Assembly: GCF_002104455.1 (NCBI RefSeq) | Contig: NZ_NBOC01000009.1 | Span: 1-64,000, forward strand | Length of the DNA: 64,000 bases | Source: Colwellia chukchiensis | GTDB taxonomy: Bacteria > Pseudomonadota > Gammaproteobacteria > Enterobacterales > Alteromonadaceae | Direction of reading: 5' to 3' | Shown: piece after piece, positions 36,124 to 47,066 of the stretch | How the letters are laid out: every line of letters begins with the position of its first letter | Position numbering within the stretch: the stretch's first letter is position 1 | Translations under genes and position numbers: made by a program | Notes under the pieces: model-generated | Databases searched by the model: none | What the model was told of the DNA's origin: nothing | What the model saw: only the letters and a program-made list of their open reading frames with translations

Positions 36124-36139
36124 CTGACACAAGTGTCAA
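36124..36139 (-). promoter_or_regulatory. Candidate RutR-type operator upstream of xdhA
   Basis: On the minus strand this is TTGACACTTGTGTCAG, an inverted repeat TGACAC-N2-GTGTCA. It has the length and outer TTGAC half-site of the E. coli RutR consensus TTGACCANNTGGTCAA but differs in the inner bases. A -10-like TATATT follows downstream, which places the palindrome over the -35 region. The next candidate regulator is the RutR-like gene at the end of the same operon. Confidence 0.45.
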
Positions 36140-36209
36140 AAAAAACTTGATAACCGTAATAAAGTAGCCGGTGTAGGTAAATAGCGGCGTACACTAAGCT
36201 AAAACATAG

Positions 36210-36251
36210 CCTTGCTCATTTTCACGGCCTTGTAGCAGAAAATGAGCAAGG
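36210..36251 (-). terminator. Perfect 13-bp inverted repeat between allE and xdhA
   Basis: CCTTGCTCATTTT (36210-36222) pairs exactly with AAAATGAGCAAGG (36239-36251), with a 16-base loop. It lies about 75 bases after the allE stop and before the xdhA promoter region, so it probably ends the puuE-allE transcript. The T-run after the stem is short (GTTTTA), so termination may be partial. Confidence 0.5.
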
Positions 36252-36324
36252 TGCTGGCAGATACGTCTTAGCAATTAACGATAATTGAGCAAAAAATGTA
36301 TACGAGAAGCGGGCTTGCAGTGTC

Positions 36325-37161
36325 TTAATTTTGCGGGCGAATAAACGGCATATGACGATTAACGTCTTTATAAAGTAAATAACGAAACGGCCCAGGACCG
36401 CCGGCGTAACAAGATTGCGGACAAAAAGCCCGTAACCACATAAAGTCGCCTGCTTCCACTTCCACCCACTCGCCATTTAAGTGGTACACGGCTTTGCCTT
36501 CAAGCACATAAAGGCCGTGTTCCATAACATGGGTTTCATCAAACGGAATAACCCCGCCAGGTTGAAAAGTAACTATATTTACATGCATATCGTGACGCAT
36601 GTCGGATGGCTCGACAAAACGTGTGGTTTGCCAAACGCCATCAGTATCAGGCATCGCCACCGCTGCAACGTCTTGATCACTGGTGACAAACGGCTCCGGC
36701 GCTGCTAAGCCGTCAACGTATTGATAGGCTTTGCGGATCCAGTGAAACTTAAGCGTTTGCTCGCTATTATTGGTTAATGTCCATTGACACTTGGGCGGCA
36801 AGTAAGCATACCCCCCCGCTTGCAAGGTATGGCGGCGACCTTCAATATTAAGCTCCATTTCGCCTGCCACCACAAATAATACCGCTTCAGCGCTGTCATC
36901 AAGCTCGGGCTTTTCTGAGCCACCACCGGGCTCAACTTCAACAATATACTGAGAAAAGGTTTCGGCAAAACCACTGAGTGGCCGCGCAATTACCCACATA
37001 CGCATTTTTTGCCAAAACGGTAAATAACTGGTGACAATATCGGTGAGTACCCGCTTAGGGATAATGGCGTAGGCTTGAGTAAAAATAGCACGGTCGGATA
37101 ATAACTGACTTTGCGGCGGTAAGCCGCCAGTTGGTGTATAGTATGTATGCTTGTTTTTCAT
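36325..37161 (-). CDS. allE: (S)-ureidoglycine aminohydrolase AllE
   Basis: A 278-residue double-cupin protein. The metal-binding region of the second cupin is visible (FDETHVMEHGLYVLEG, with further ligands downstream), and the C terminus LRAFCPQSCYAGGPGPFRYLLYKDV fits the family. It converts (S)-ureidoglycine to (S)-ureidoglycolate plus ammonia, the step between allantoate hydrolysis and AllA. The ATG has an AAGGAA site. It follows puuE after 120 bases and is probably co-transcribed with it. Confidence 0.9.
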   Translation of the reverse strand: MKNKHTYYTPTGGLPPQSQLLSDRAIFTQAYAIIPKRVLTDIVTSYLPFWQKMRMWVIARPLSGFAETFSQYIVEVEPGGGSEKPELDDSAEAVLFVVAGEMELNIEGRRHTLQAGGYAYLPPKCQWTLTNNSEQTLKFHWIRKAYQYVDGLAAPEPFVTSDQDVAAVAMPDTDGVWQTTRFVEPSDMRHDMHVNIVTFQPGGVIPFDETHVMEHGLYVLEGKAVYHLNGEWVEVEAGDFMWLRAFCPQSCYAGGPGPFRYLLYKDVNRHMPFIRPQN

Positions 37162-37281
37162 GCGGTAATTCCTTTTTTATTGTAACAACAAAGCTTGTTG
37201 GCATTATAGCTTGGCACGTTGTGCTCAGTTATTTTAGTTTTCGTTTTCAAGCCAGTAGCCATTAAGTGCCGATATTATAAT

Positions 37282-38199
37282 TTAGCCACTGTGATGTTTT
37301 AACCAATGCTCCGCAATATCTTGTCGTCGGCATAACCAAATATCATCAAACTGCTGAAGATAATTAAGAAACTTCACTAAACTGGCAAAGCGCCCTGGCC
37401 GACCGATAATGCGACAATGTAAGCCTATCGACATCATTTTCGGGCGTTGGGCACCTTCGGCGTACAAGGTATCAAAACTGTCTTTTAAGTACTGATAAAA
37501 TTGCTCGCCTGAGTTAAAGCCTTGTGGGCTAGCAAACCGCATATCGTTTGCATCAAGCGTGTAAGGAACAATCAAGTGGGGTTTATCTATACCCTTGACA
37601 AAATAGGGTAAGTCGTCGGCATAACTGTCAGCGTCATATAAAAACGAACCCTCTGCCATCACCAGTTGTCGGGTATTAGCACTCATGCGTCCTAAGTACC
37701 AGCCTTTGGGCTTTGCACCTGTCATTGCTTGATGTATAGCAATCGCTTTTTTTAAATGCGCCCGCTCGGTTGCTAACGGCACGTTTTGATAGTCAATCCA
37801 ACGGTAACCATGGCTTGCTATCTCCCAATTGGCGGCTAACATGGCATCAACCGCTTCGGGGTTTCTCTGCATGGCCATAGCCACGGCAAAAACGGTAACA
37901 GGTATCTTACGTTCGCTAAATAATCGTTGTAAGCGCCAAAATCCTGCTCTGCTGCCATACTCATAGCAAGACTCCATATTCATATGACGTTGATTTTCAA
38001 ATGGCACAGCGGCAACTATTTCAGATAAAAAGGCTTCTGAGGCCTTATCACCATGCAAAATGCAATTTTCTGCCCCTTCTTCGTAATTAATGACAAATTG
38101 CACGGCAACTTTAGCTTTGTTAGGCCAACTCACTTTCGGTACTTGGCGACCGTAACCTACCATATCGCGGGGATAGTTATTTTGATGATCTGCGTTCAT
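37282..38199 (-). CDS. puuE: Allantoinase PuuE (polysaccharide-deacetylase fold)
   Basis: A 305-residue protein of the metal-independent allantoinase PuuE type. Typical segments are YPRDMVGYGRQVP at the start, VINYEEGAENCILHGD (around residue 35), EYGSRAGFWRL (around residue 80) and SHGYRWIDYQN (around residue 133). It hydrolyses allantoin to allantoate. It is the first gene of the minus-strand purine cluster. A separate zinc amidohydrolase-type allantoinase (AllB) is not present here. Next in the pathway an allantoate amidohydrolase would be needed, but none is encoded in the window. Confidence 0.92.
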   Translation of the reverse strand: MNADHQNNYPRDMVGYGRQVPKVSWPNKAKVAVQFVINYEEGAENCILHGDKASEAFLSEIVAAVPFENQRHMNMESCYEYGSRAGFWRLQRLFSERKIPVTVFAVAMAMQRNPEAVDAMLAANWEIASHGYRWIDYQNVPLATERAHLKKAIAIHQAMTGAKPKGWYLGRMSANTRQLVMAEGSFLYDADSYADDLPYFVKGIDKPHLIVPYTLDANDMRFASPQGFNSGEQFYQYLKDSFDTLYAEGAQRPKMMSIGLHCRIIGRPGRFASLVKFLNYLQQFDDIWLCRRQDIAEHWLKHHSG

Positions 38200-38400
38200 T
38201 GCTATAGCCGTCCATTAATTTACTTATTTTATCGATAATTACGCGTGATATAAGCGCGCTTACTAGCCCATAAATACGGTATTTTTTTTATAATATCAAG
38301 CGCCTTTCATACACAAGCTAACGATTTATACCGCAAAATGTCGCTGAAATATGAGCAACTGCTAAGCTAATTAAGAGCCTTCAATCACAAAGGATAGCTT

Positions 38401-38754
38401 ATGACATATGTTGACGGTTTTGTCCTTGCTGTGCCAACAGCGAATAAAAAAATGTACCTAGAACTTGCTCAAACTATGGCGGATATCTTTAAAGATCACG
38501 GTGCGTTAACTGTCGTAGAAAACTGGGGAGATGATATTCCTAGTGGTGAATTAACGTCTTTTCCTATGGCAGTAAAATGCCAAGCAGATGAAAGTGTGGT
38601 GTTATCTTGGGTGACTTGGCCGAATAAAAAAGCACGGGATCAAGGTATGGTACAAGTAATGGCTGATCCGCGCATGAGCTTTGATCAAGCAGAGATGCCT
38701 TTTGACGGTAAACGTCTGATACTCGGTGGTTTCGAAACAATATTAAGCAAATAG
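38401..38754 (+). CDS. DUF1428 family protein (YbaA-like)
   Basis: A 117-residue protein matching the DUF1428 pattern: MTYVDGFVLAVP at the N terminus, HGALTVVENWGDDIP (around residue 33), VVLSWVTWPNKKARDQG and the end FDGKRLILGGF. This is a ferredoxin-like alpha/beta-barrel family related to YbaA; its function is unknown. The ATG has a good AAAGGA site. It is convergent with the M36 protease and separated from it by a hairpin. Confidence 0.85.
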   Translation: MTYVDGFVLAVPTANKKMYLELAQTMADIFKDHGALTVVENWGDDIPSGELTSFPMAVKCQADESVVLSWVTWPNKKARDQGMVQVMADPRMSFDQAEMPFDGKRLILGGFETILSK

Positions 38755-38795
38755 TATTGCACTGTTGACTAACCCAGTTGATAGGGTAAATAAAA

Positions 38796-38827
38796 ATAGC
38801 CCACTAGGTTAATACTAAGTGGGCTAT
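38796..38827 (-). terminator. Intrinsic terminator between the DUF1428 and M36 protease genes
   Basis: ATAGCCCACT (38796-38805) pairs with AGTGGGCTAT (38818-38827). On the minus strand the stem is followed by TTTTTA, fitting termination of the protease gene about 50 bases after its stop. It may also stop the convergent DUF1428 transcript. Confidence 0.7.
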
Positions 38828-38878
38828 GCTCAAACTGTTTTTTTATTTGTTTAACGTTTTACGCGCCAAGCTAATGCA

Positions 38879-41800
38879 CTATAACTTGGTTATGGTGCCA
38901 GTGACAGGGTTAACCAAAAACTCAACGAGTTCAAAGACATTGTCTTCTGGTGCACTTTCGCTTGCAGCATTATTGCTTGCATCACCAGCATCAGTCACCA
39001 TTTGGTCTAATACTATGGTAAATTGGGTTGGACCATTAGCATAACCTTTAACACGTAAAGTGTAGGTTTCACCGCCAACCACTGTGCTACCAACTTGTTC
39101 TGAAGCGCCTAAGTTACCTGACGTGGCTAACACATTACCTTCACTATCCAGCATTGAAAAATCCAGATCCGGATAAGCACCACCGACGTCAACATCGGCT
39201 GTTAATGTGGCAACGGCACTAGTAGCGCTGTTTAGTGCCGTAAAATTAACATCAACATAGTCAACGCCATCAGCTACGGCTACATCGGTTGTGCCAATCG
39301 CCACTAAACCTTTATGTTCAGAAATGGCATGGTATACCACCTCACGCGCTGCTGCTTCAGAGGTATCATTTGATACTTGGCTGCCACTCGCAGCGCGTGC
39401 TTGGCCTTCTACTTTCGCAAATACTTTGGCTTTAAAACTAAACATTTCCGCTAATGGATTATCAAAACGCAAGTTACGCGCACTTGAATCCTTGCCCGGT
39501 GAAACCGCTTCATTGTAAACAAAGCGCGCTTTATCACCACGCTGGCCTGTGCCTGCGTTATCAGCATTATTAACGCTAACATTAGCACTACTAATTGACA
39601 CGATATCAAAATTGATAGGTCCAAATAATACCTTAGCACTGTTGTTAGTTAAGGTGTTATCAAACGCAAACTCACTTAGTGAGAACGTGACATTGCTGAT
39701 ACTTGCTTGCACCTGCTTAGTGACATTTTTCGCTTTCAATTTCGTTTTAGCTGTACCGGATAAGTCTGAAAACCCTACTTGTCCTGTGGCATTGGTTTTT
39801 ATCGCACGCACCACATATTGATAGTCAAAATCGTCAATGCCTTGGCCTGCACCACGACCAAAACCTTGGCCTTTATCTAAGTAGCTCGGCTCAGTAACAA
39901 ACTCAACATGGGTATAACCATTTGACGTTAAGTCGCCATCGATATATTCACGGCCAGGAACACCAGCAAATAATCGTGCTGGGCTGCCACCTTTACGTTT
40001 TAATACTTGATAGCCAATAACGCCATCAACACTGTCCCATGAAACATTAATGCTGTCATCGCCAACAATATCAGCAATAATATTTTGTGGCGTTGCTGGC
40101 GCTGCTTGGTTGGCGGTAAAGTCACTGACCGCAGTAGAAATCATTTGTACGCCACCTAACGGGGCTTGGGCATTTTTACCTAATTCACGCGCCGCATATA
40201 CTCGTTCAATTAACGCATGGTGTTTACCTAAAGATTGCGCATCAACAGAGTTTGCCGGATATAACATGGCATCTGCAATTAGCACCGCATCTCGGGCTTT
40301 AACAAAAGTATCTGGTGCACTGACCCCTAAAACATACATAGAGCCTAGGAAGATACGCTCCCAAGTTTCTTTACCTAAGCTCGCCGCTTGCGTGGCTTCA
40401 CCAGTTACCGGATCAGGGCGAACAAAGTCGTTAGCAGGATACATCTGGACCATCAATTCGCGTAAATCCCACATTGCACCGGCATAAATTTCGCCGTCTC
40501 TGTGTTCTTCAAAGGTATTGCCACGCGTCCCTAATTGCGAGTATCGCAATTGACTTTGACCACTACGAATATACTCAAATGAATCAGGGTCGACATTAGC
40601 TGCACGTAACACATCTCTTAATTTACAGGCATTCACCGGATAAGTGCCTAAGTCTGGGGTTTCACCAATAGTATACGCCCATAAATCTGCTTGACCTTCG
40701 TTTAACGCGCCGCCTTCTGGGCTGCCTTCAAAACCGGCAATCGGTGTGATGGTTGCATGTGTGCCTTCATGAATTGGCACACTAAAGTCGATAGCTAGGT
40801 TATTGAATAGATTACCGTGACCATAAAACGTTGGGTTAACCACCACTTCTTGACCAGCAACGTCTTGTGACAGTGGAATGGCAAAGGCATTATCTAAGTT
40901 TAACAAATCTGCTAAAAACTCCGGATCGCTCGGGTCTGTAGGTGCATCTAATACATTAGGAATATGTACAACGCCCACTAAGGGGGTTGACTCGTTCGGA
41001 TATTGATCTGGAAAACTACCATTACCAAAACCACGCGCATGCACTGCATCACCTTCTTTGTGTAAGTAATCTAAATACTCTAATAAATTGGTGATATAAA
41101 TAAATTGGCTGATGCCATCAAAATGTACTTTTGAGCCTGTGGTATGATCTTTTTCATCAACGCGGCCGTAAACTGACGCTTCATCACGGTCAAAATAATA
41201 GGTTCCTAATGCGGCTTGAGGAAACGGTGAACTCGTTGGTAAAGCACTGCCAATAAGCGCATGCTTACCGGTTAAGACTCCTTCAACCCCTGTCACTCGG
41301 TTGCTATCATCAAACTTACGCAATTTAATGCGTAATAAGTCTTGTGGTCGAGCGGTTAACCCGCCGTCTTCATCGATAATTTCACAATTGTCTTGTAGTT
41401 CAGCCGTGATGGGAGGAAAGGTTGGGAAATAATCAGCAAATTGATCAGTAGGCTCATAGCCTTCTGCGGTGCGCACCTGATCTTCACGGTAAAGTATTTC
41501 GCCAGATTGAGCATCAACCATATACTTAAAAACACCAAAGGGATTGGTTGAGTAGTAATAAAACTGCCAAACTAAGCTATGACCATTAGCCGTTTGCACA
41601 AAACGTAACTCTGGCATCGGGGTTTGAAATACACCGAGTTTTTCCGCAATGGTATTAAACGCCGGCGTTAACACGTCCATCGCTGCAGCTGGAATATCTT
41701 TTTGAAATTGTAGTAAGTTTTGACTTGCCGCTAATACGGCCGATTCAGCAGAAAGCTCTGGCTGACTGGCAAGGTTGAAATCTTTTTGATAGGGTCCCAT

Positions 41801-42328
41801 AACACCACGAACATGGTTATTGGCATCAATAACCACACCCACACCACTGCCATCGACCTTAATACCGTTTACCACTTGCTCGAAACGAACAACTTGACCA
41901 CCTAACGCGGCTTTTGAGCGATTAGCATTAAACTGTAACTGATCTATGTTCAGACCAGCAAAAATAGCTTGATGATCGGCAATAAAATTACGTGCCATAT
42001 TTTCAGGCGAGTGGCCTGAAACTTGAATCGCCATTCCTATCATGGCATCTACAGTACCGGTCAAGGCGTTGACCGTGACCTGCGCATTCGGATTTTGGGC
42101 TTTAAACTGGTTAATGGCCTGAGTTTGCTCCGCACTTAGTGCTTGTAAACTAATGGATGCGCTATCTTGCAATTGGTTGACAGTCGGTACACTTGCTACG
42201 TCAAAATTTAAGATTTTATTTGCTTTCACGCTGTCACTAACGCTAGCGGCATAAGCATCTGTAGGTAGTGCGGCAAATGGTGTTGCTAGCGCAAACGCGA
42301 TGGCACTTGAGAGTAATGTAGTTTTCAT
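38879..42328 (-). CDS. Secreted M36-type (fungalysin-like) metalloprotease with FN3 and PPC-like domains
   Basis: A 1149-residue secreted protein with a signal peptide of about 28 residues ending in DAYAAS. Residues ~60-250 look like an FTP/PepSY propeptide. The zinc motif is HEGTH (around residue 519), and the third ligand is in ALNEGQADLW (around 541), as in M36 peptidases. Residues ~745-840 resemble a fibronectin type III domain (NINVSW-like SINVSWDSVDGVIGYQV). Residues ~1040-1125 resemble a bacterial pre-peptidase C-terminal domain (YTLRVKGYANGPTQFTI). It is probably an extracellular protease for protein feeding, as is common in marine heterotrophs. An AAAGG site precedes the ATG. It is a single gene with its own terminator. 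Confidence 0.85.
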   Translation of the reverse strand: MKTTLLSSAIAFALATPFAALPTDAYAASVSDSVKANKILNFDVASVPTVNQLQDSASISLQALSAEQTQAINQFKAQNPNAQVTVNALTGTVDAMIGMAIQVSGHSPENMARNFIADHQAIFAGLNIDQLQFNANRSKAALGGQVVRFEQVVNGIKVDGSGVGVVIDANNHVRGVMGPYQKDFNLASQPELSAESAVLAASQNLLQFQKDIPAAAMDVLTPAFNTIAEKLGVFQTPMPELRFVQTANGHSLVWQFYYYSTNPFGVFKYMVDAQSGEILYREDQVRTAEGYEPTDQFADYFPTFPPITAELQDNCEIIDEDGGLTARPQDLLRIKLRKFDDSNRVTGVEGVLTGKHALIGSALPTSSPFPQAALGTYYFDRDEASVYGRVDEKDHTTGSKVHFDGISQFIYITNLLEYLDYLHKEGDAVHARGFGNGSFPDQYPNESTPLVGVVHIPNVLDAPTDPSDPEFLADLLNLDNAFAIPLSQDVAGQEVVVNPTFYGHGNLFNNLAIDFSVPIHEGTHATITPIAGFEGSPEGGALNEGQADLWAYTIGETPDLGTYPVNACKLRDVLRAANVDPDSFEYIRSGQSQLRYSQLGTRGNTFEEHRDGEIYAGAMWDLRELMVQMYPANDFVRPDPVTGEATQAASLGKETWERIFLGSMYVLGVSAPDTFVKARDAVLIADAMLYPANSVDAQSLGKHHALIERVYAARELGKNAQAPLGGVQMISTAVSDFTANQAAPATPQNIIADIVGDDSINVSWDSVDGVIGYQVLKRKGGSPARLFAGVPGREYIDGDLTSNGYTHVEFVTEPSYLDKGQGFGRGAGQGIDDFDYQYVVRAIKTNATGQVGFSDLSGTAKTKLKAKNVTKQVQASISNVTFSLSEFAFDNTLTNNSAKVLFGPINFDIVSISSANVSVNNADNAGTGQRGDKARFVYNEAVSPGKDSSARNLRFDNPLAEMFSFKAKVFAKVEGQARAASGSQVSNDTSEAAAREVVYHAISEHKGLVAIGTTDVAVADGVDYVDVNFTALNSATSAVATLTADVDVGGAYPDLDFSMLDSEGNVLATSGNLGASEQVGSTVVGGETYTLRVKGYANGPTQFTIVLDQMVTDAGDASNNAASESAPEDNVFELVEFLVNPVTGTITKL

Positions 42329-42691
42329 CTTTATTAACCTTTATGGTTGTGGTAACCACCAACCTCATATTGTTACGGTTGATGGACACTTTATGGGTAA
42401 GAAAATAATTCACTTAACCACAGTGCCTATTTTTTCAACAAAGGTTAATCGGGTGTTCCCCCTAGAGCAGCTAGGTATAATCCCCTAGTTTAGGGCTGAG
42501 GAGTGTTATTGGAACGCAGACCATATTGTATTGCGATAATGCAGAAACCCACATGCATCGCCAACAACAAACATTAACGCTATCGGCAGTAATAGTGCGC
42601 TAGTTGTTACAGTAGTGCGAAGAAAGCGACATAATTTAGAAAGTACATGCATGTATACACCGCCAGTTTAATGAACTTGAGCTGATACGAG
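42329..42691. other. Intergenic stretch, no gene seen
   Basis: 363 bases upstream of the protease, presumably carrying its promoter. I see no repeat or RNA signature. A 62-codon frame on the plus strand (42300-42488) is mostly antisense to the protease signal peptide and is not accepted. Confidence 0.4.
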
Positions 42692-42719
42692 AAAAAAGCC
42701 GCCGAAAGCTTCGGCGGCC
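42692..42719 (-). terminator. Intrinsic terminator of the frmA-fghA operon
   Basis: GCCGCCGAA (42698-42706) pairs with TTCGGCGGC (42710-42718) around a 3-base loop. On the minus strand the stem is followed by six Ts (42697-42692). It is a textbook rho-independent terminator, 12 bases after the fghA stop. Confidence 0.9.
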
Positions 42720-42730
42720 ATTAAATAGAC

Positions 42731-43582
42731 TTACTTACTTAAATGCTCAGCATGAAAGCGTAAGTGATCTTCAATGAAGCTAGAAATAAAGTAGTAACTA
42801 TGATCATAGCCTTCATGAATATCTAAAATTAGCGGATAACCACTGGCTTTTGCCGCGGCTTCTAATGCTTCTGGTTGCAATTGTTCAACAAGAAAATCAT
42901 CTGCGCCACCTTGGTCAACTTTAACCGGTAGGTGCGTGGTTGCTTTACGCATCAACTCACTAGCGTCATACTCTTGCCATGTGGCTTTATCTTTACCTAA
43001 GTACGCGGTAAATGCTTTTTTACCCCAAGGTGCTGTGACTGGATGACAAATAGGGCTAAATGCCGACATTGAACTATAACGCTCTGGATTTCGCATACCG
43101 ATAACTAAAGCACCGTGCCCACCCATAGAGTGACCACTAATAGCGCGTTTATCTGACACCGGAAAAGTTGCTTCAATCAAGGCTGGCAGTTCATTTACCA
43201 CATAGTCATACATTTGATAATGCTTATTCCACGGCGCTTGGGTAGCGTTAACATAAAAGCCCGCGCCTTTACCTAAGTCGTAACCTTCATCATCAGCTAC
43301 ATCGTCGCCACGTGGGCTAGTATCTGGGGCAACAATCGCTATGCCTAACTCAGCGGCAACACGCATAGCACCGGCTTTTTGCATAAAGTTTTCATCGCTA
43401 CAGGTTAAACCTGAAAGCCAATACAATACCGGCACTTTTTTACCATTTGCGGCCTGTGGTGGTAAGTAAATGGCAAACTGCATTGGACAGTTTAATACTT
43501 TCGATTGATGACTGTACTGCTTGTGCCAGCCACCAAAAATTTTATTTACACTCACACTTTCAATTAAATGTTCAGCTGTCAT
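42731..43582 (-). CDS. fghA: S-formylglutathione hydrolase
   Basis: A 283-residue esterase-D-type alpha/beta hydrolase. The nucleophile serine is in SGHSMGGHGAL (around residue 150), and the catalytic His is in GYDHSYYFI near the C terminus. The N-terminal region has the oxyanion-type YWLSGLTCSDENF. It cleaves S-formylglutathione to formate and glutathione, completing formaldehyde detoxification begun by FrmA. A good AAGGAG site precedes the ATG. It is 110 bases downstream of frmA and ends at a strong terminator. Confidence 0.93.
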   Translation of the reverse strand: MTAEHLIESVSVNKIFGGWHKQYSHQSKVLNCPMQFAIYLPPQAANGKKVPVLYWLSGLTCSDENFMQKAGAMRVAAELGIAIVAPDTSPRGDDVADDEGYDLGKGAGFYVNATQAPWNKHYQMYDYVVNELPALIEATFPVSDKRAISGHSMGGHGALVIGMRNPERYSSMSAFSPICHPVTAPWGKKAFTAYLGKDKATWQEYDASELMRKATTHLPVKVDQGGADDFLVEQLQPEALEAAAKASGYPLILDIHEGYDHSYYFISSFIEDHLRFHAEHLSK

Positions 43583-43692
43583 GGTAACTCCTTAATAATG
43601 CCCCTTGTATTTATACACAAACAAAAGGGGCTAATAAATCAGCAATCAAAATTAATTGATTGCACTGCTTTTAGTACACGCGACGGGTAATA

Positions 43693-44868
<1,176 letters not shown>

Positions 44869-45167
44869 TTAAGCGAACTGCTAGTAATTGAGGCTAGTGT
44901 AGTATATTGCCCTTGTAATGATAATCCCCACAAAACACAAATCACTTTTACTACTGGGTAACAATAGTGATAAATTAAGCATGAATAAAAAGTAGTGATG
45001 GTTAGAAAATAGACTTAAGTGCGGCAACATTTGTGGCCAAGCGCAGCTAGCGCCGCAGTTATTGGTTAGTTTGCCACCAACATCTGCGCCACAACTTTAG
45101 CTATTAGTCAAATTTAAGTACTGACGCTAAACTCAGCAAACACAACTGAGCCTACACTTGTGCTTGA

Positions 45168-46013
45168 TTAAACAGGTAAATTTGGAAATAAAGCAATAGC
45201 TTGCTTGATCAGCTCAGTTTTTTGGCTTTTCGCTAAATAAACCGCAAAAATCTCTCTTTGATAAACTGGGGCATTTTCCAAGACATATAAATGCCCTGCC
45301 TCAACGTGTTCAAAAGTCATTTGTCTGGGTAAGTGCGCACAGCCACCCGCTTGCAATAGGTAGTTTAACGCTAGACGTGGTTGACTCATGAAATGCTTCG
45401 CTGGCGGTGCGTCTTGAAATTCACGCATATGCATGGTGTTCACTGACTCGCCATAGTCCACCATAATATAATGATCTAAATTCAACTCATCATTATATTC
45501 TTTTTCTGTGGTAACTAAATGTAATGGCACAGTGGCGACTTTTTCTGTGACTAGATCTTCAACAAAGGGTGGCTCAAATAAAAAGGCAATATCAACAGTA
45601 CGGTTAATGACATTTTTTCTTAGCTCTACCGGTGAATAAGTACTGGTAAATAAACTCACACTGTCTAAGTTACGATGAATTTTTTGCAACCAGCCCTGTA
45701 AAACTATATCCCAAATAGAGTTCATAGATCCGATCGCCAATTGCTGAGCATCATGTTCAGCTATACCGACATCATGTTTGGTTTTTTGCCAGACAAACAA
45801 AAGTTCATTGGCATGTTTAATTAACCTATGCCCCTCTCGGGTTAGCTTTAAATGCTTATGGCTGCGATCAAATAACAATACACCTAACTCGTCTTCTAAC
45901 AATTTAATACGCGCACTGACTGCAGACTGGGTAATAAATAAATTTTCAGAGGCGATCCTAAAATGTAAGGTTCTACTGACTTCTAAAAATGTCGTTAATA
46001 ATTCAAATTTCAT
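45168..46013 (-). CDS. LysR-family transcriptional regulator (HdfR-like N terminus)
   Basis: A 281-residue regulator starting at ATG 46013 (MKFELLTTFLEVSRTLHF), which matches how HdfR-like proteins begin; a TTG at 46031 would add six residues. The winged helix-turn-helix is clear (ASENLFITQSAVSARIKLLE). The rest is the effector-binding domain. It lies 344 bases upstream of frmA on the same strand and is divergent from rimK (136 bases between starts). By layout it could control either the formaldehyde pair or the rimK operon. LysR regulators more often control a divergent neighbour, which favours rimK. Confidence 0.82.
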   Translation of the reverse strand: MKFELLTTFLEVSRTLHFRIASENLFITQSAVSARIKLLEDELGVLLFDRSHKHLKLTREGHRLIKHANELLFVWQKTKHDVGIAEHDAQQLAIGSMNSIWDIVLQGWLQKIHRNLDSVSLFTSTYSPVELRKNVINRTVDIAFLFEPPFVEDLVTEKVATVPLHLVTTEKEYNDELNLDHYIMVDYGESVNTMHMREFQDAPPAKHFMSQPRLALNYLLQAGGCAHLPRQMTFEHVEAGHLYVLENAPVYQREIFAVYLAKSQKTELIKQAIALFPNLPV

Positions 46014-46149
46014 GGCAGCGTCACTAATCAAATATTTTGATTAAACTAGGCAAAATATTGCGTTTTATAAATTTATGTCTTAACTATACACTTTAGCTAT
46101 ACATTTAACTCACTTTATTTAGCAAAGTGAAACATATCGGACTTATCTT

Positions 46150-47055
46150 ATGAAAGTTGCAATCTTATCAAGAAATAAAAACCTTTACTCTACTAAACGC
46201 TTAAAAGAAGCAGGCGAAGCCATGGGCCATGAAGTCGATGTTATCGACACCTTACATTGCTATATGGATATCACCAGTAGTCGTTCAACGGTGCGTTATC
46301 ACGGTAAAGAATTGCCTAAGTATGATGCTATTATTCCGCGCATTGGCGCTTCTGTTACCTTTTATGGCACAGCAGTGGCAAGACAATTTGAAATGATGGG
46401 GACTTTTAGTATTAATGAATCTGTTGCCATTAGTCGCTCGCGCGATAAATTACGTTCATTACAATTATTATCGCGTAAAGGCATTGGCTTACCACGAACC
46501 GGTTTTGCCAATAAACCTGATAACGCTAAAGATTTAATTAAAAATGTCGGTGGCGCGCCTGTGGTGATCAAACTACTCGAAGGTACACAAGGCATAGGCG
46601 TTGTATTAGCCGATACCGCCAAAGCGGCCGAGGCCATCATCGAAGCCTTTATGGGGTTAAAAGCAAACATTTTGGTACAAGAATTTATTAAAGAAGCCGG
46701 CGGCGCCGATATTCGTTGCTTAGTCATTGGTGGCAAAGTGGTAGCCGCCATGAAACGACAAGGTGCTGAAGGGGAGTTTCGCTCTAATTTACACCGTGGT
46801 GGCTCGGCAGAAGTGGTAAAGTTATCAAAAGAAGAACGCGAAACTGCGGTAAAAGCAGCAAAAGCCATGGGCCTAAATATGTGTGGTGTTGACTTACTGC
46901 GCTCACAAAATGGCCCTATGGTCATGGAGGTCAATTCTTCGCCAGGTTTAGAAGGCATTGAAAAAGCCACTGGGAAAAATGTTGCTGGCATGATTTTCAA
47001 GTTTTTAGAGAAAAATGCCAAACCAAATCAAACCAAAACTCGTGGTCGGGGCTAA
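46150..47055 (+). CDS. rimK: Ribosomal protein S6 glutamate ligase RimK
   Basis: A 301-residue ATP-grasp ligase at full family length. It has the N-terminal [20 protein letters not shown] (around residue 97), [13 protein letters not shown] (around residue 138; the ATP-grasp lysine), [15 protein letters not shown] and the metal-binding end [14 protein letters not shown]. It adds glutamates to the C terminus of ribosomal protein S6. In Pseudomonas this changes the ribosome and is tuned by RimA, RimB and c-di-GMP. It starts an operon with an AstE/aspartoacylase-like gene and rimB. Confidence 0.93.
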   Translation: MKVAILSRNKNLYSTKRLKEAGEAMGHEVDVIDTLHCYMDITSSRSTVRYHGKELPKYDAIIPRIGASVTFYGTAVARQFEMMGTFSINESVAISRSRDKLRSLQLLSRKGIGLPRTGFANKPDNAKDLIKNVGGAPVVIKLLEGTQGIGVVLADTAKAAEAIIEAFMGLKANILVQEFIKEAGGADIRCLVIGGKVVAAMKRQGAEGEFRSNLHRGGSAEVVKLSKEERETAVKAAKAMGLNMCGVDLLRSQNGPMVMEVNSSPGLEGIEKATGKNVAGMIFKFLEKNAKPNQTKTRGRG

Positions 47056-47066
47056 TTGAGGAATCA

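Noticed and set aside
46362-47021. 219-codon minus-strand open frame
   Set aside because: Fully antisense to rimK, which has complete ATP-grasp motifs; a shadow of its codon usage.
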